Assembly (NCBI RefSeq): GCF_009900745.1 | Contig: NZ_WXVU01000005.1 | Location: 1-64,000, forward strand | From: Chryseobacterium sp. c4a | GTDB taxonomy: Bacteria > Bacteroidota > Bacteroidia > Flavobacteriales > Weeksellaceae | DNA length: 64,000 bases | Direction of reading: 5' to 3' | In this document: positions 17,609 to 27,758 of the stretch, in pieces | How positions within the stretch are numbered: position 1 is the stretch's first letter | How the letters are laid out: each line of letters opens with the position of its first letter | Notes under the pieces: model-generated | Database searches by the model: none | The model's input: only the letters and a program-made list of their open reading frames with translations | Told to the model about the DNA's origin: nothing | Translations under genes and position numbers: made by a program

Positions 17609-20005
17609 CTATTTAAAAATTTGCTGATCGTAAAGGATATTGTCGTCTTCGTCAAAACTTATGATCAATACTTTATATTGCTTGGCACTGTCGTTATTGA
17701 AAAACTTAATTCTTGGTGGCACATAATCGCTGTCAAATAAATTAGGGTTCCAATATAGGGTTTCGCGGGTATCATTTTCAACTTTTGCATTCTCATCAAT
17801 CATTTCAACAAGGAATTCAGAAGGTTTATCATAGCCTTTTATAATGGATGAGTTATTCGTCTGCTTGGTTTCTTTTTCTTTGACCTTAGATTGCATATTG
17901 CCTCTCATGGTATAGATGGCAACGGCATCACCTACTAATCCTGCTCCTTTAAGAATTTTGACCATAGCAATATTATTGATGGAAAGGTTGGCAACCATTG
18001 TAGGATCTGTAGGCACTTCATCCAAATATAATTTGGCTTGCTGACCACGAATATAGGGTACATTGGCTCCTGAGCTGTTTCTTTGAAAGGTTAAACCAGC
18101 AGCTTTTCCTTGCAGCCAGTCTAGTATATTAGTAAATCCGGCAGCGTATTGATTTTCGTTAACAAAGTCGAAGATCGTAGAATTTACAGAACTGAACATT
18201 CCGCTGGAAAGCTCTTTGTCTAATTCTTCTTTCGGATCTTTCTTTTTTCCTACTAATTTTACCTGTTCGATTTCTACCTCTGCATTTTCTATTTTCTGGG
18301 TGTTTTTTTGAGTGTTGATAGCTCTTGAAATGGTTGGAGGAAGTGTTTTATTTCCACTGGCTTTTACTAATTTATATTTTGTGCTCGGGAAATTTCCTGT
18401 AAACGTTATAGGAGTCACTAATGGTTCTGCTGTGACAAATAAGTTATCAGCATTTGCCTCTTTATTATTATCTGAATTGGCAAATACGGAAACCTCCAAA
18501 GGATCATCAAAGCTAAGATTATTTAAATAAACATATCCGTTTTGATCTGTTTTAAATGGATTAATAGTGGGGCTTTCTTTCCCTAATCTCAATACCAAAG
18601 TGACATTAGAGTTGATGATCAGAGCATTGTTTTTAATAGGTTTTATCCTGTAAGAAAGAAACTTTTGGGAATTATTTTTAATGGCTGGCACCGTTCCGTT
18701 AAGCACAGAATTCCAGTCGAATCTTTTCCAGTTTTCAGAAATAAGGAGAGCGTCCAATGCTTCACTATTGGCATTTTTAGAGAAATATTGGGCTGGGCTG
18801 TCTATTTTTGAAGTAAAATCTCCTGTTAACCAAAGTGCACTCAATATATTGTCTTCTTCAGGCTTATTGCTTCCGTCGTCTTCATTCACTAAAACGGTGT
18901 AGTTTTTAAAATAAGACTCTGGGGAAAGGTCAATGCTATTGAAAGATCTTGGAGTCTGCTTTATACTCTGACCTATAATTTCTGCTTTCTCAATCTTTAA
19001 ATTATTGGGTTTTATAAAGCAAAGCCTTTGTGCTACCAGGTTATCCTGGTCATCAAAAATGGTTAATTGTAAAACACCGTTTGCACCATTGCTGATTTTT
19101 GTAGGAATGAGGCTGGAGGCTTCATTATTTATCTGCTTAATATTTGCTTTGTAGGCAAGGTGATTATTAATTGTTCCTATGACTTTATAGTTTTGAAGCT
19201 GCTGTTTTAGATTAACACCTTTTAAAGTATATTTAATTCCATCTTTAGAACTGTTAACCTCTAAATGAAGGCCGCTGTCTGCAACTTGTGGAAGATCTGC
19301 GGTTTTAGTTTTTCCGGCATTATCCTGAATAACAACCTGATATTTTTTTCCTAAAGTAGGTGTTATGGTAAAGGCTGCGACATTTTTATCAAAAGATTTA
19401 AAGGTAGTGATTGGGGTATTTGGATTTTGAGTATCGATTACTTTTCCTGTCCAGTTTTCCGGCAAAGTAGTATCACTTGATAATCTTACTGCAAATTTTG
19501 TAGGCATACCGCTTATAAAAGTTCCTCCTTCCGGAAAAGCTTTTGCAGACCAATCTGTACTTTTAGAAATCACTAATGATTCAGGAGAGTTTGGATTGTA
19601 AACCGGAATGGTCTTTACCATCTGAAAATCCTCATTAAAATTGGTCATGTAAGGAGTATATGCTCTTACAAAATAAACTTGTTCAGGAAGATCCTCTTTG
19701 AGTTGAAAATCTCCGCTGCCTTCACCATTGGTGAGAAGTATGGTTTTCCAGTCTATTAATTTTTTATCAGCACTGTAAAGTTCAACAAATAGAGTTGTAG
19801 ATAGAGGAGAACGGTTGTAGCCATCAAATACAAAGCTTTTAAACCAGATTTTGTCTCCAGCGGCATATTGGGCTTTATCGGTAAGCAAGTATACTTTTTC
19901 CTGGTCGTAATTATTTTCAAGATTGGTAATTGCTTTTTCTAATTTCGTTTGTGCCAGTATAGGCTGTACCATAGAAAGGAGTAATACACCGAATATATTT
20001 TTCAT
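17609..20005 (-). CDS. Secreted MG2-domain protein with TonB-plug-like C-terminal domain
   Basis: 798 residues with signal peptide (cleavage after PILA). Residues 35-130 fit an MG2/macroglobulin-like domain (KVYLLTDKAQYAAGDKIWFK, a signature of such Bacteroidetes proteins). Central beta-sandwich domains follow. Residues about 610-715 resemble a TonB receptor plug (VPYIRGQQAKLYLDEVP, then INNIAMVKILKGAG). There is no beta-barrel, so it is not a transporter. Proteins of this type are common in Flavobacteriia and their role is unclear; surface or periplasmic assembly with TonB-like partners is a guess. Confidence 0.8.
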   Translation of the reverse strand: MKNIFGVLLLSMVQPILAQTKLEKAITNLENNYDQEKVYLLTDKAQYAAGDKIWFKSFVFDGYNRSPLSTTLFVELYSADKKLIDWKTILLTNGEGSGDFQLKEDLPEQVYFVRAYTPYMTNFNEDFQMVKTIPVYNPNSPESLVISKSTDWSAKAFPEGGTFISGMPTKFAVRLSSDTTLPENWTGKVIDTQNPNTPITTFKSFDKNVAAFTITPTLGKKYQVVIQDNAGKTKTADLPQVADSGLHLEVNSSKDGIKYTLKGVNLKQQLQNYKVIGTINNHLAYKANIKQINNEASSLIPTKISNGANGVLQLTIFDDQDNLVAQRLCFIKPNNLKIEKAEIIGQSIKQTPRSFNSIDLSPESYFKNYTVLVNEDDGSNKPEEDNILSALWLTGDFTSKIDSPAQYFSKNANSEALDALLISENWKRFDWNSVLNGTVPAIKNNSQKFLSYRIKPIKNNALIINSNVTLVLRLGKESPTINPFKTDQNGYVYLNNLSFDDPLEVSVFANSDNNKEANADNLFVTAEPLVTPITFTGNFPSTKYKLVKASGNKTLPPTISRAINTQKNTQKIENAEVEIEQVKLVGKKKDPKEELDKELSSGMFSSVNSTIFDFVNENQYAAGFTNILDWLQGKAAGLTFQRNSSGANVPYIRGQQAKLYLDEVPTDPTMVANLSINNIAMVKILKGAGLVGDAVAIYTMRGNMQSKVKEKETKQTNNSSIIKGYDKPSEFLVEMIDENAKVENDTRETLYWNPNLFDSDYVPPRIKFFNNDSAKQYKVLIISFDEDDNILYDQQIFK

Positions 20006-20148
20006 AGAAATCTTAACGCATTTTAATTCAGTGCTAATTTAATGATTTAAAGATTCGAAAGTTTATATTTAAACTGTTATTTCAAAAGAAAGGTATCAGA
20101 TTGATTATATCCGTTCAAGAGTAACTCTATATTTTATTGTAATACGCC

Positions 20149-20156
20149 TATCTTTG
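20149..20156 (+). promoter_or_regulatory. -7 box for the VOC gene
   Basis: TATCTTTG matches TAnnTTTG and lies 51 bases before the ATG at 20208. No well-spaced TTG is seen upstream. Confidence 0.45.
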
Positions 20157-20207
20157 ATTGATTTTAATTTTTTCATGCTAAACTAAATCAAAATTCCTGA
20201 AATTATA

Positions 20208-20639
20208 ATGAAAGAAGATCCTATGAAATTTAACAGGTTAATTCCTGAGTTATTAGTGAAAAATATTGATGATTCTAAGCTGTTTTATATTGAATATTTA
20301 GGATTCACTCTGGAATATGAAAGAGAAGAAGATCATTTTGCATTCATTTCCTATGAGGGAGCTCAGCTAATGCTTGAACAAGACTGTTCTGAATCTTGGA
20401 TTACCGGTGAGATGATTCTTCCCAGAGGAAGAGGGATTAATTTTCAAATTGAGACAGACAATTTAGAATCTATTATCGATAGAATTAAGATCAATAAGAT
20501 ACCCTATTTTAGAGAGGCGAAAGAAATATGGTACAAAATAAACTCTATTGAAGAAGGCGTTAAAGAACTCCTTATTCAGGATCTGGATGGATATCTTTTA
20601 AGATTCCAACAATATCTTGGCGAGCGGGAGATAAGTTAA
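20208..20639 (+). CDS. VOC-family (glyoxalase/bleomycin-resistance-like) protein
   Basis: 143 residues; an in-frame ATG at 20223 (MKFNRLIPELL) is an equally good start. It has the vicinal oxygen chelate pattern: LVKNIDDSKLFYIEYLGFTLEYER at the start and a FQIETDNL strand and LIQDLDGYLLRFQQ at the end. The bleomycin-resistance subgroup binds ligands without metal catalysis; the actual substrate here is unknown. It is convergent with the phzF-like gene, with a long perfect hairpin between them. Confidence 0.85.
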   Translation: MKEDPMKFNRLIPELLVKNIDDSKLFYIEYLGFTLEYEREEDHFAFISYEGAQLMLEQDCSESWITGEMILPRGRGINFQIETDNLESIIDRIKINKIPYFREAKEIWYKINSIEEGVKELLIQDLDGYLLRFQQYLGEREIS

Positions 20640-20667
20640 CCCACTTTTTTTTTCTAAATATTACATA

Positions 20668-20706
20668 AGAGAATCGGCAAATATCTACGATATTTGCCGA
20701 TTCTCT
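20668..20706. terminator. Perfect 18-pair hairpin between convergent genes
   Basis: An 18-base arm AGAGAATCGGCAAATATC, a TAC loop and the exact reverse complement. It lacks a strong T-run after the stem on either side, though TTTTTTTT lies just before it. It probably terminates both converging transcripts. Confidence 0.7.
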
Positions 20707-20734
20707 ATACCAGGAACGCTTAGTCAGAATAAGA

Positions 20735-21523
20735 TTATTCAATCCAAAGATGCCCTATAGAATAAGTTCTGGCTTTACCTGCCACAATTACTCTTTCACC
20801 TTTGTTTTCGCAATAAAGCTGGCCTCCTCTTTCTGATAGCTGGCGGGCGAAAAGCTGATCTTTTCCTAATCTTGAAGCCCAGAAAGGGATAAGCGAGCAG
20901 TGTGCAGAACCAGTAACAGGATCTTCAAGAATGGAAGACTGTGGTGTGAAATATCTTGAAACAAAATCACTATCAGTACCTGCTGCCGTCACCACAACAC
21001 CTCCCGGATCCAAATTGATGAGATCCAGGATAGATCTTTCAACGATGATTTTTTTGATATCTTCCTCAGATTCATATACCAAAACATAGTCTCTTGATTT
21101 GAAAACTTCTGTAGGCTGTATATTGAGAGACTTTACTATAGTGTCCGGAAGAGTAGACGGCTCAGGCATTCTTGACGGGAAATCCATATAATAAAATCCA
21201 TCTTTTACCTCCACAGTTAATTCGCCACTTTTGGTTTCAAAAACGATTCTATTGTTCGGGTAATCTAAGATGGAAGCCAGGCAATGAGCTGTAGCAAGGG
21301 TCGCATGTCCGCATAGATCCATCTCTATCTCGGGAGTAAACCATCTGAGATGAATAGTTTCACCATTATCAATAAAAAAAGCGGTTTCTGCTACAGCATT
21401 CTCGCGGGCTATCTTTAAAAGAACCTCATCAGGCAACCAGTTTTTCAGTGGGATAACACATGCAGGATTTCCATGAAAAATTTCTTCTGTAAAGGCATCT
21501 ATTTGATATAATTCTAACTTCAT
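20735..21523 (-). CDS. PhzF-family isomerase/epimerase
   Basis: 262 residues, typical family length. Landmarks: FHGNPACVIPL near residue 17, ENAVAETAF with the catalytic Glu about residue 45, LRWFTPEIEMDLCGHATLA and DPVTGSAHCSLIPFW. PhzF proteins have a diaminopimelate-epimerase fold and act on diverse small molecules. No phenazine genes are nearby, so the substrate is not known. Alone on the minus strand. Confidence 0.92.
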   Translation of the reverse strand: MKLELYQIDAFTEEIFHGNPACVIPLKNWLPDEVLLKIARENAVAETAFFIDNGETIHLRWFTPEIEMDLCGHATLATAHCLASILDYPNNRIVFETKSGELTVEVKDGFYYMDFPSRMPEPSTLPDTIVKSLNIQPTEVFKSRDYVLVYESEEDIKKIIVERSILDLINLDPGGVVVTAAGTDSDFVSRYFTPQSSILEDPVTGSAHCSLIPFWASRLGKDQLFARQLSERGGQLYCENKGERVIVAGKARTYSIGHLWIE

Positions 21524-21588
21524 GATTGGTAATATTTAAGGTTTGTAATAATTATAAAATAATATTTGTTGGGTGTTGAGCGTTACGA

Positions 21589-22176
21589 TTATTTCAGCTT
21601 TTTAAACACCGAAAAGCCATCCGATGATTCCTCTCTTTCTGTTGTTTTTGAAGAGAATAGGGGGTGTTTGTTTAGTAATTTCAGGGTAGGCGATTCAAAT
21701 TTCCAGTTCATACTTTTATCCAGAAAATAAAAGAAAGCGCCATCATTGGTTTTAATTTCGAAAAAATAATTCGGAAATTTATTCAGTGTATTTCTTACAG
21801 GCATATAGGTGATTTCTTCTATTTGCTCAGCAGGATAAGGGGTTTCATTGATGATAAGGCCGTTATCCGTTAGAAAGACATTGGCAGGAGGAAGATTTTT
21901 TTTCAGCATCCGATATTCTGATAAACACACAAGCGGGAAAAAGATGAAACAGAGAATGGTAGGAAAAACTAAGGTGATAGGATCTTCTTCTTTTGTACTT
22001 AAAAAATAACATCCTATTGTGACTATATGAACAAAAATAATAATCGTTCCATACCTGTAAAAGAAGAACTCGAAATAACTTGGGTTTAATTTTTTCACGA
22101 ATAATAGTGTTTGGTTTTCATAGCCATACAGGCAGAAAATGTATTTTCTTTTATAAAAATACAAAAGTTTGTCCAA
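21589..22176 (-). CDS. Membrane protein, unknown function
   Basis: Up to 195 residues; the frame opens at a TTG at 22176, and the true start is uncertain (a GTG at 22098 precedes KKLNPSYFEFFFY). Two membrane segments are visible: YGTIIIFVHIVTIGCYFL and LVFPTILCFIFFPLVCL, followed by a cytoplasmic domain of about 100 residues resembling PH-like bacterial domains (LTDNGLIINETPYPAEQIEEI). No catalytic motif. The domain type is a guess from the strand pattern. Confidence 0.65.
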   Translation of the reverse strand: MDKLLYFYKRKYIFCLYGYENQTLLFVKKLNPSYFEFFFYRYGTIIIFVHIVTIGCYFLSTKEEDPITLVFPTILCFIFFPLVCLSEYRMLKKNLPPANVFLTDNGLIINETPYPAEQIEEITYMPVRNTLNKFPNYFFEIKTNDGAFFYFLDKSMNWKFESPTLKLLNKHPLFSSKTTEREESSDGFSVFKKLK

Positions 22177-22290
22177 ATGTTTATATTGAAGTTTTTCAGT
22201 ATTTTAAGTTGTTTAAGCTCTTTTTTACATTATTTTGAATGAATGATAGGAAATTTATTTTGAAAATTCATCATTATGAGTTGATATACA

Positions 22291-22325
22291 AAAAATCGCC
22301 ACTTTAAATAAGTGGCGATATTTTA
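22291..22325 (-). terminator. Terminator of the gndA-zwf-pgl operon
   Basis: ATCGCCACT-loop-AGTGGCGAT flanked by A- and T-runs, about 55 bases beyond the pgl stop on the minus strand. Confidence 0.85.
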
Positions 22326-22377
22326 TTTTTTGACGAAGATAGTAATACCTTAATCAGTTTTTAATATATCCGTTGAA

Positions 22378-23088
22378 TTAAGCTCCTGCTTCTTTGTCTG
22401 TAAAGATCTGAACGCTGTCTTTCTTTTCAATCAACTGAAGTGGGTACAGTTTCGGATTGTACTCACCGTTTAAAACTTCATTTAATGCATGTTTTTTCGA
22501 GCTGCCGAATGTGACAATCAGAATATTGTCAGCTTTATTGATGATAGGCTCCGTTAAAGTAATTCTGAACATTTCCTGAGGTTTCAGATAATAAGCCGCC
22601 ACCCATTTTTCTTTTTCATCCAGAACTGCTTCTCCAGGAAATAAAGAGGCTGTATGACCATCATCACCCATCCCCAAAAGAATGAAATCGAAAATACCTT
22701 CTTCTCCTAATACGTTTCTGATTTGCGCTTCATATTCTTTAGCATAATTTTCAGGATCGATTCCTTCTTTATACATTGGGAAAATCTGATCTTTATTCAC
22801 AGGAACTTTATTCAAAAGTGTTTCCAAGGTCATTTTAAAATTACTCTTTTCATCATCAAGAGCAACCCATCTTTCATCTACCCAGAAAATATAAACTTTG
22901 CTCCAATCTATTGTATCCGCATATTCCGGAGTAGCCAATAAGCTGAAAATAGCTTTTGGAGAAGAGCCACCACTCACCGCAACAGCAAATTTTCCATTTT
23001 TTTGAATAGATTTTTCGGAAAGCTCAACAAACGTATCTGCGGCTTTTTTATATAAAGTATCGAGCGTATTAAATATTGTAATATCCAT
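22378..23088 (-). CDS. pgl: 6-phosphogluconolactonase
   Basis: 236 residues, usual length. It hydrolyses 6-phosphogluconolactone to 6-phosphogluconate in the oxidative pentose phosphate pathway. Landmarks: AVSGGSSPKAIFSLL near residue 37, YIFWVDERWV near 67 and LLGMGDDGHTASLFPG near 137, all typical of the SugarP isomerase/DevB fold. It is the last gene of the gndA-zwf-pgl operon, 20 bases after zwf, with a terminator after the stop. Confidence 0.96.
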   Translation of the reverse strand: MDITIFNTLDTLYKKAADTFVELSEKSIQKNGKFAVAVSGGSSPKAIFSLLATPEYADTIDWSKVYIFWVDERWVALDDEKSNFKMTLETLLNKVPVNKDQIFPMYKEGIDPENYAKEYEAQIRNVLGEEGIFDFILLGMGDDGHTASLFPGEAVLDEKEKWVAAYYLKPQEMFRITLTEPIINKADNILIVTFGSSKKHALNEVLNGEYNPKLYPLQLIEKKDSVQIFTDKEAGA

Positions 23089-23108
23089 TTTTATTTCTTA
23101 GTTAAATT

Positions 23109-24590
23109 CTACACCCATTCATCTCCTTGTCTCTCAACCAAAGCATTGCTGTCATCCGGGCCCCAGCTTCCTGCATCGTAATTAGGGAAAGAGGGATCTT
23201 TGGTTGTTTCCCAAGTCTCTTGAATCGTTTTTACAACATCCCAGGCTTCTTCTACCTGATCAGAACGCATAAACAATGTAAGGTCACCCACAAGTGCTTC
23301 TAATAAAAGAGTTTCATAGGCTTCTGGAGTATCAGTCTGACAGGCAAAATTATCAAAAATCATTTCTACCGGTTTCAATTCTAATGAAAGCCCCGGTTTT
23401 TTTGACATAAACTGTAACCTTATATCCATTTGCGGCTGAATGTTAATAATCAGTCGATTAGCCGATAAAGGAGATGAGCTTTCTGAAAATGTAGAGTGGG
23501 GAAGCGGTTTAAACTGAATGGTAATATAAGAATGCTTTTCTTTCATTTTCTTTCCGGTACGAACGTAGAAAGGAACATTTTCCCATCTTTCGTTATCCAG
23601 ATAAAACTTAATAGCAACAAATGTTTCGGTATTAGAATCCGCAGCAATACCTTCTTCCTGGCGATAGCCGTTTACCTTAATTCCATTTACTTTTCCTCTT
23701 CCATACTGACCTCGAACGGCATAATGATCTACTTTATCCGATGAAATTCTACGAATTGATTTTAAAACATCTACTTTACGATCCCTGATTTCACCAGACT
23801 CTAATGAAACCGGTGGTTCCATAGCAACCATACAAAGAATTTGTAAAAGGTGGTTCTGAATCATATCACGTAAAGCTCCCGTTTGCTCATAAAAACTGGC
23901 TCTCGTTTCTACTCCTACTTCTTCTGCAACGGTAATCTGAACCGAATCTATATGCCTGTGATTCCATAAAGGCTCAAAAATTGAATTTCCGAATCTGAAT
24001 GCTAAAATATTCTGAACCGTTTCTTTTCCTAAGTAATGGTCAATACGATAAATCTGTTCTTCCTGAAAGGTTTGTGAAAGAAGGTTATTCAGTTCTATAG
24101 CAGACTCCTTATTGTGACCAAAAGGCTTTTCAATAATAATTCTATCTTTTGCAGGATCGGAAGCGATAGAAGTATTCTTAATATGATTTGAAATAACGGA
24201 TACAAAGTTCGGCGCTATGGAAAGGTAAAATAGCCTGTTTCCTCTCATTCCGTAGACTTTGTCGAAATTCTCTAATGTATGATATAGATTTTGATAAGAA
24301 TCTTCTTCATCCAATTGATGCTGAAAGTAGGTGATGTGAGCCTGAAAACCCGCCCAATCTTCTTTGGTTACAGTCTTTCTAGAAAAACTTTCCAGGTTTT
24401 CTTTAATATAAGCTCTGAATTTTTCATCTGTATTTTCGGCTCTTCCCAAGGCTAAAATATTAAAGCCTTTAGGCATTCTGCCATCAATATATAAATTGTA
24501 AAATGCAGGAAAAAGCTTTCTTTTTGCCAAATCTCCCGTTGCACCAAAAATAACAATTGTTGTTGGACGCAGGATTGTATTGTCGCTCAT
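23109..24590 (-). CDS. zwf: Glucose-6-phosphate 1-dehydrogenase
   Basis: 493 residues. It oxidises glucose 6-phosphate to 6-phosphogluconolactone with NADP+. Landmarks: IFGATGDLAKRKLFPA at the N-terminus (nucleotide binding), RIDHYLGKETVQN near 185 (catalytic and substrate motif) and ERWENVPFYVRTGKKM near 330. It lies between gndA (9 bases upstream) and pgl, so transcription yields the three enzymes in coordinated amounts. Confidence 0.97.
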   Translation of the reverse strand: MSDNTILRPTTIVIFGATGDLAKRKLFPAFYNLYIDGRMPKGFNILALGRAENTDEKFRAYIKENLESFSRKTVTKEDWAGFQAHITYFQHQLDEEDSYQNLYHTLENFDKVYGMRGNRLFYLSIAPNFVSVISNHIKNTSIASDPAKDRIIIEKPFGHNKESAIELNNLLSQTFQEEQIYRIDHYLGKETVQNILAFRFGNSIFEPLWNHRHIDSVQITVAEEVGVETRASFYEQTGALRDMIQNHLLQILCMVAMEPPVSLESGEIRDRKVDVLKSIRRISSDKVDHYAVRGQYGRGKVNGIKVNGYRQEEGIAADSNTETFVAIKFYLDNERWENVPFYVRTGKKMKEKHSYITIQFKPLPHSTFSESSSPLSANRLIINIQPQMDIRLQFMSKKPGLSLELKPVEMIFDNFACQTDTPEAYETLLLEALVGDLTLFMRSDQVEEAWDVVKTIQETWETTKDPSFPNYDAGSWGPDDSNALVERQGDEWV

Positions 24591-24599
24591 TTTCCGAAT

Positions 24600-26018
24600 T
24601 TAGTTATTAAGGTTTTGCCATGAAGTGTGAAAAATTCCTTCTCTGTCAGTTCTTTGGTAAGTATGCGCCCCAAAATAGTCACGCTGAGCCTGAAGTAAAT
24701 TGATGGGTAAAGATTCTGTTGTATAAGCTTCGAAATACCCTAAAGCTGACTGAATTCCTAAGCTTGGAATTCCGTTTGATGGAGCAAAAGCAGCTATTTT
24801 TCTTAATGATGAAATTTTATCTTTTACGATTTCTGAAATTCCCTGATCCAGTAGAATATTAGATAAATTCTGATCTTTAGAGTATGCTGTATAGAATTTT
24901 TCTAATAAAACAGAGCGGATAATACATCCTCCTCTCCATATTTTGACAACATCTTTTAATGGAATTTCAAATTGATATTCTTCAGAAGCTTTTACCAGTA
25001 ATGCTAATCCTTGAGCGTAGCTGATTAAAGTAGCCAAATACAATGCATCACCCACTTCTTTAATGAACAGTTCTTTATTTTCAGGAACTGTTATTTCCCC
25101 TTTAGGATATAATTGAGAAGCTTTTACCCTCTCATCTTTATAAGCAGATAAAATTCTTGATGTTACGGCAATATCAATTGTTGGAATAGAAACACCGATT
25201 TCCATGGCTTGTTCGGATGTCCATTTTCCGGTTCCTTTGGCTCCGGCTTTATCTAAGATCTGATCAACAAGGAAACCGTCTGTTAAATCATCTTTTTGTT
25301 GGAAAATATCTCTTGTGATTTCAATAAGGAAAGAATTCATTTCTCCTTCATTCCATGTTTTGAATACTTCATAAAGCTGATCATTGTTTAGTTGAGCTCC
25401 TTTTCTTAGCAAATCGTAAGCCTCACTGATCAACTGCATGATGGCATATTCGATCCCATTGTGAACCATCTTTACATAGTTTCCTGCAGACCCTTTGCCC
25501 ATATAAGCAGTACAAGCTTCTCCGTTAACTTTTGCTGAAATTAATTCTAACATGGGTTGTAACAGGTTGAATGCTTCCAAATCACCACCAGGCATAATAC
25601 TTGGCCCTCTTCTTGCGCCTTGTTCTCCTCCTGAAACCCCCATTCCCATAAAATGCAGGCTTTTAGAAGCTAAATCGGCAATGCGTCTTTCAGTATCTTT
25701 GAAATAAGAATTCCCCGCATCAATTACAATATCTTTCGGGCTGAGAAGTGGTGTAAGGCTTTCCAGAACAGCATCTACAGGTTTTCCTGCTGGTACCATT
25801 AAAATAATTTTTCTCGGACTATCCAAAACGGATACAAATTCTTCAAGAGAAGCCGTTCCCTTTACTGAAGTTCCCGGAGTTGCTCCATTATGAAGCTCTC
25901 TTACTTTTTCCTCATCCAAATCGAATCCCGCTGTAGAAAAACCGTTGTCGGCAATGTTATAAAGCAGATTTCTTCCCATTACTCCGAGACCAATAATCCC
26001 GTAATTGTACTTTTCCAT
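24600..26018 (-). CDS. gndA: 6-phosphogluconate dehydrogenase, decarboxylating
   Basis: 472 residues, the usual length of the NADP-dependent long form. It converts 6-phosphogluconate to ribulose 5-phosphate. Landmarks: IGLGVMGRNLLYNI (nucleotide binding), GMGVSGGEQGARRGPSIMPGG near 130 and KMVHNGIEYAIMQL near 185 with the catalytic Lys. It is the first gene of the operon with zwf and pgl; a TAAATTTG box (26058-26065, minus strand) lies 40 bases before the start. Confidence 0.97.
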   Translation of the reverse strand: MEKYNYGIIGLGVMGRNLLYNIADNGFSTAGFDLDEEKVRELHNGATPGTSVKGTASLEEFVSVLDSPRKIILMVPAGKPVDAVLESLTPLLSPKDIVIDAGNSYFKDTERRIADLASKSLHFMGMGVSGGEQGARRGPSIMPGGDLEAFNLLQPMLELISAKVNGEACTAYMGKGSAGNYVKMVHNGIEYAIMQLISEAYDLLRKGAQLNNDQLYEVFKTWNEGEMNSFLIEITRDIFQQKDDLTDGFLVDQILDKAGAKGTGKWTSEQAMEIGVSIPTIDIAVTSRILSAYKDERVKASQLYPKGEITVPENKELFIKEVGDALYLATLISYAQGLALLVKASEEYQFEIPLKDVVKIWRGGCIIRSVLLEKFYTAYSKDQNLSNILLDQGISEIVKDKISSLRKIAAFAPSNGIPSLGIQSALGYFEAYTTESLPINLLQAQRDYFGAHTYQRTDREGIFHTSWQNLNN

Positions 26019-26360
26019 TCCTATCTTATTTAAGATTTATTTTATTTTTACAAGTCAAATTTACGGAAATGCATAGCAGTAAAAAAAATATCCTGAACTT
26101 TCTTTCAATGATTATGGTAGTTATCATCAACTGAAAAATCAATAAAAACTGAAAATCCATTTATATATTATTCATTCTAGTTACTCATTTATGTGAGCAT
26201 TAGCCAGAAAAAGCCTATTTCTGTGACGTATATAACCCCTTATGGATAGTATTAATCTTTTGGAATAATAAAAAAATCATCACTTTAAGCAAATGATGAT
26301 TTTTTGTGTTAATAGAATTTTGCCTGATAAAGATAAATGGGAATTTTTATCTGTGTATTT
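26019..26360. other. Intergenic stretch with gndA promoter and terminator
   Basis: It holds the TAAATTTG box at 26058-26065 for the gndA operon and the terminator of the next minus-strand gene at 26271-26305. Nothing else seen. Confidence 0.55.
26271..26305 (-). terminator. Terminator of the C1q-like secreted gene
   Basis: AAAAAATCATCA-loop-TGATGATTTTTT, 56 bases after the stop of the minus-strand gene at 26361. Confidence 0.85.
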
Positions 26361-27758
26361 TTATTCTAATCGAGCTACACTAATGATGAAAGGAGCTACA
26401 ATATTTGTTGAATTTGGAGTTGATCCAAAAGTAAGTGCCTGAAATGATAGAATCTGGCCTGCATTCATCTTGAGTAGAGCCGAATTTGTACAGGTAATAA
26501 ATGAAGGAGCTCCAGTTTGTTCCGGTAGAGCAACTTTAGTGCTTGTAAAAGACTGTTGGATTCCGTTTAAACTGATTTGAGTAAATCCTGTATACCCATC
26601 TCCATCGTCTTCACTCGCATTTCTTTGAGGATAGTTAACCATAAAATCTACTTTATATAAACCGGTTGCACTTGCCGTAAAAGTATTTCCTGACATTTCG
26701 TTAAGATTATCAAATGTCTTTGCAGAGGTTGTTGTATTAGTGAATACATTATTTAACGTTATGATCACTGTACCTGTTCCTCTTGCTGCACTAACATTAG
26801 ATGAATTTCGTAATTGTACAACGCCTGTATTGTTTACACTTAAACTTCCAACGGTGCCTGAAGCTCCCTGCAGACCTTCCAGCCTTATAGGATTTGTAGC
26901 ATTAATATGGAGTTTATTCGTTGCAGAGGAGGTACCTATACCTACATTTCCTGTGATCGCATTAATTCTCATTCTTTCAATCGAACTCCCTCCAATGGAG
27001 TTTCCAATATAGAAGTCTTCTTCTGAACCATTGATTAATGTTGATCCTGTACGGATAGATCCTAATACCCAATTGGCACCTCCCGAAGATGGGCCACTAT
27101 TTGTAAAACCAAGTAATGAATAATTTCCTGTGGCCAAAGCTGAAGTGTTTCTTAAAGCTACAATTCCGTATGGATTGGTTCCAGCAGTAGCATCCATCAA
27201 ATTGTACCTGTTTAAAGATGGAATGCTAGAGACTACATGAAATCTTGTTTCAGGAGAAGCAGTTCCTAATCCGGTTCTGTGATTGGCTGCATCTATGGAA
27301 AAAGTAGATCCATCAATAGAGAAGCCGTTAACAGAACTGGCCGTAAATGCTAGTGTATTAGCATCTTGTGTTACGACTCTGTTTCCTGAAAGATTTCCAT
27401 CTGAATTATAAATGTTTGTTGAAATGGCTACCCATTGCAACCCTGTGAAATAGTGATAGCCAGTATTATGAATACTGCCTACTTGTGCTACACTAGGTAT
27501 GAGTCCTGTAGGAGTAATAATGTCTGTAATATAAACAATGGCACCTATCTGATCACTACTATAAGTCCCATACTCTTTTTCTGCTAATTGCTGTTTAGAA
27601 ACTCTTGGAGGCAGAAGACCATCTTTCATATATGGGCTTGTACTTCCTGTAACATCTAATGTTGCATGTGGAGTGTTGGTATTAATCCCTATCTGTGCAA
27701 ATGTGGTTGCAAAAGTTGTACAAAAAGCGATCAGGGAATAGATTTGCTTAATTTTCAT
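26361..27758 (-). CDS. Secreted surface protein with C-terminal C1q/TNF-like domain
   Basis: 465 residues with a signal peptide (cleavage near TTFA, residue 21). The N-terminal segment IGINTNTPHATLDVTGS and the repeated GNRVVTQDANT and NVGIGTSSATNKLHI are the collagen-like or tail-fibre-like repeats common in Chryseobacterium surface proteins. The last 120 residues resemble a C1q/TNF trimer domain (FDNLNEMSGNTFTASATGLYKVDFMV). It shares the opening with the secreted protein at 36282 (IGINT/VGLNT). Its role in adhesion is inferred only. Confidence 0.78.
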   Translation of the reverse strand: MKIKQIYSLIAFCTTFATTFAQIGINTNTPHATLDVTGSTSPYMKDGLLPPRVSKQQLAEKEYGTYSSDQIGAIVYITDIITPTGLIPSVAQVGSIHNTGYHYFTGLQWVAISTNIYNSDGNLSGNRVVTQDANTLAFTASSVNGFSIDGSTFSIDAANHRTGLGTASPETRFHVVSSIPSLNRYNLMDATAGTNPYGIVALRNTSALATGNYSLLGFTNSGPSSGGANWVLGSIRTGSTLINGSEEDFYIGNSIGGSSIERMRINAITGNVGIGTSSATNKLHINATNPIRLEGLQGASGTVGSLSVNNTGVVQLRNSSNVSAARGTGTVIITLNNVFTNTTTSAKTFDNLNEMSGNTFTASATGLYKVDFMVNYPQRNASEDDGDGYTGFTQISLNGIQQSFTSTKVALPEQTGAPSFITCTNSALLKMNAGQILSFQALTFGSTPNSTNIVAPFIISVARLE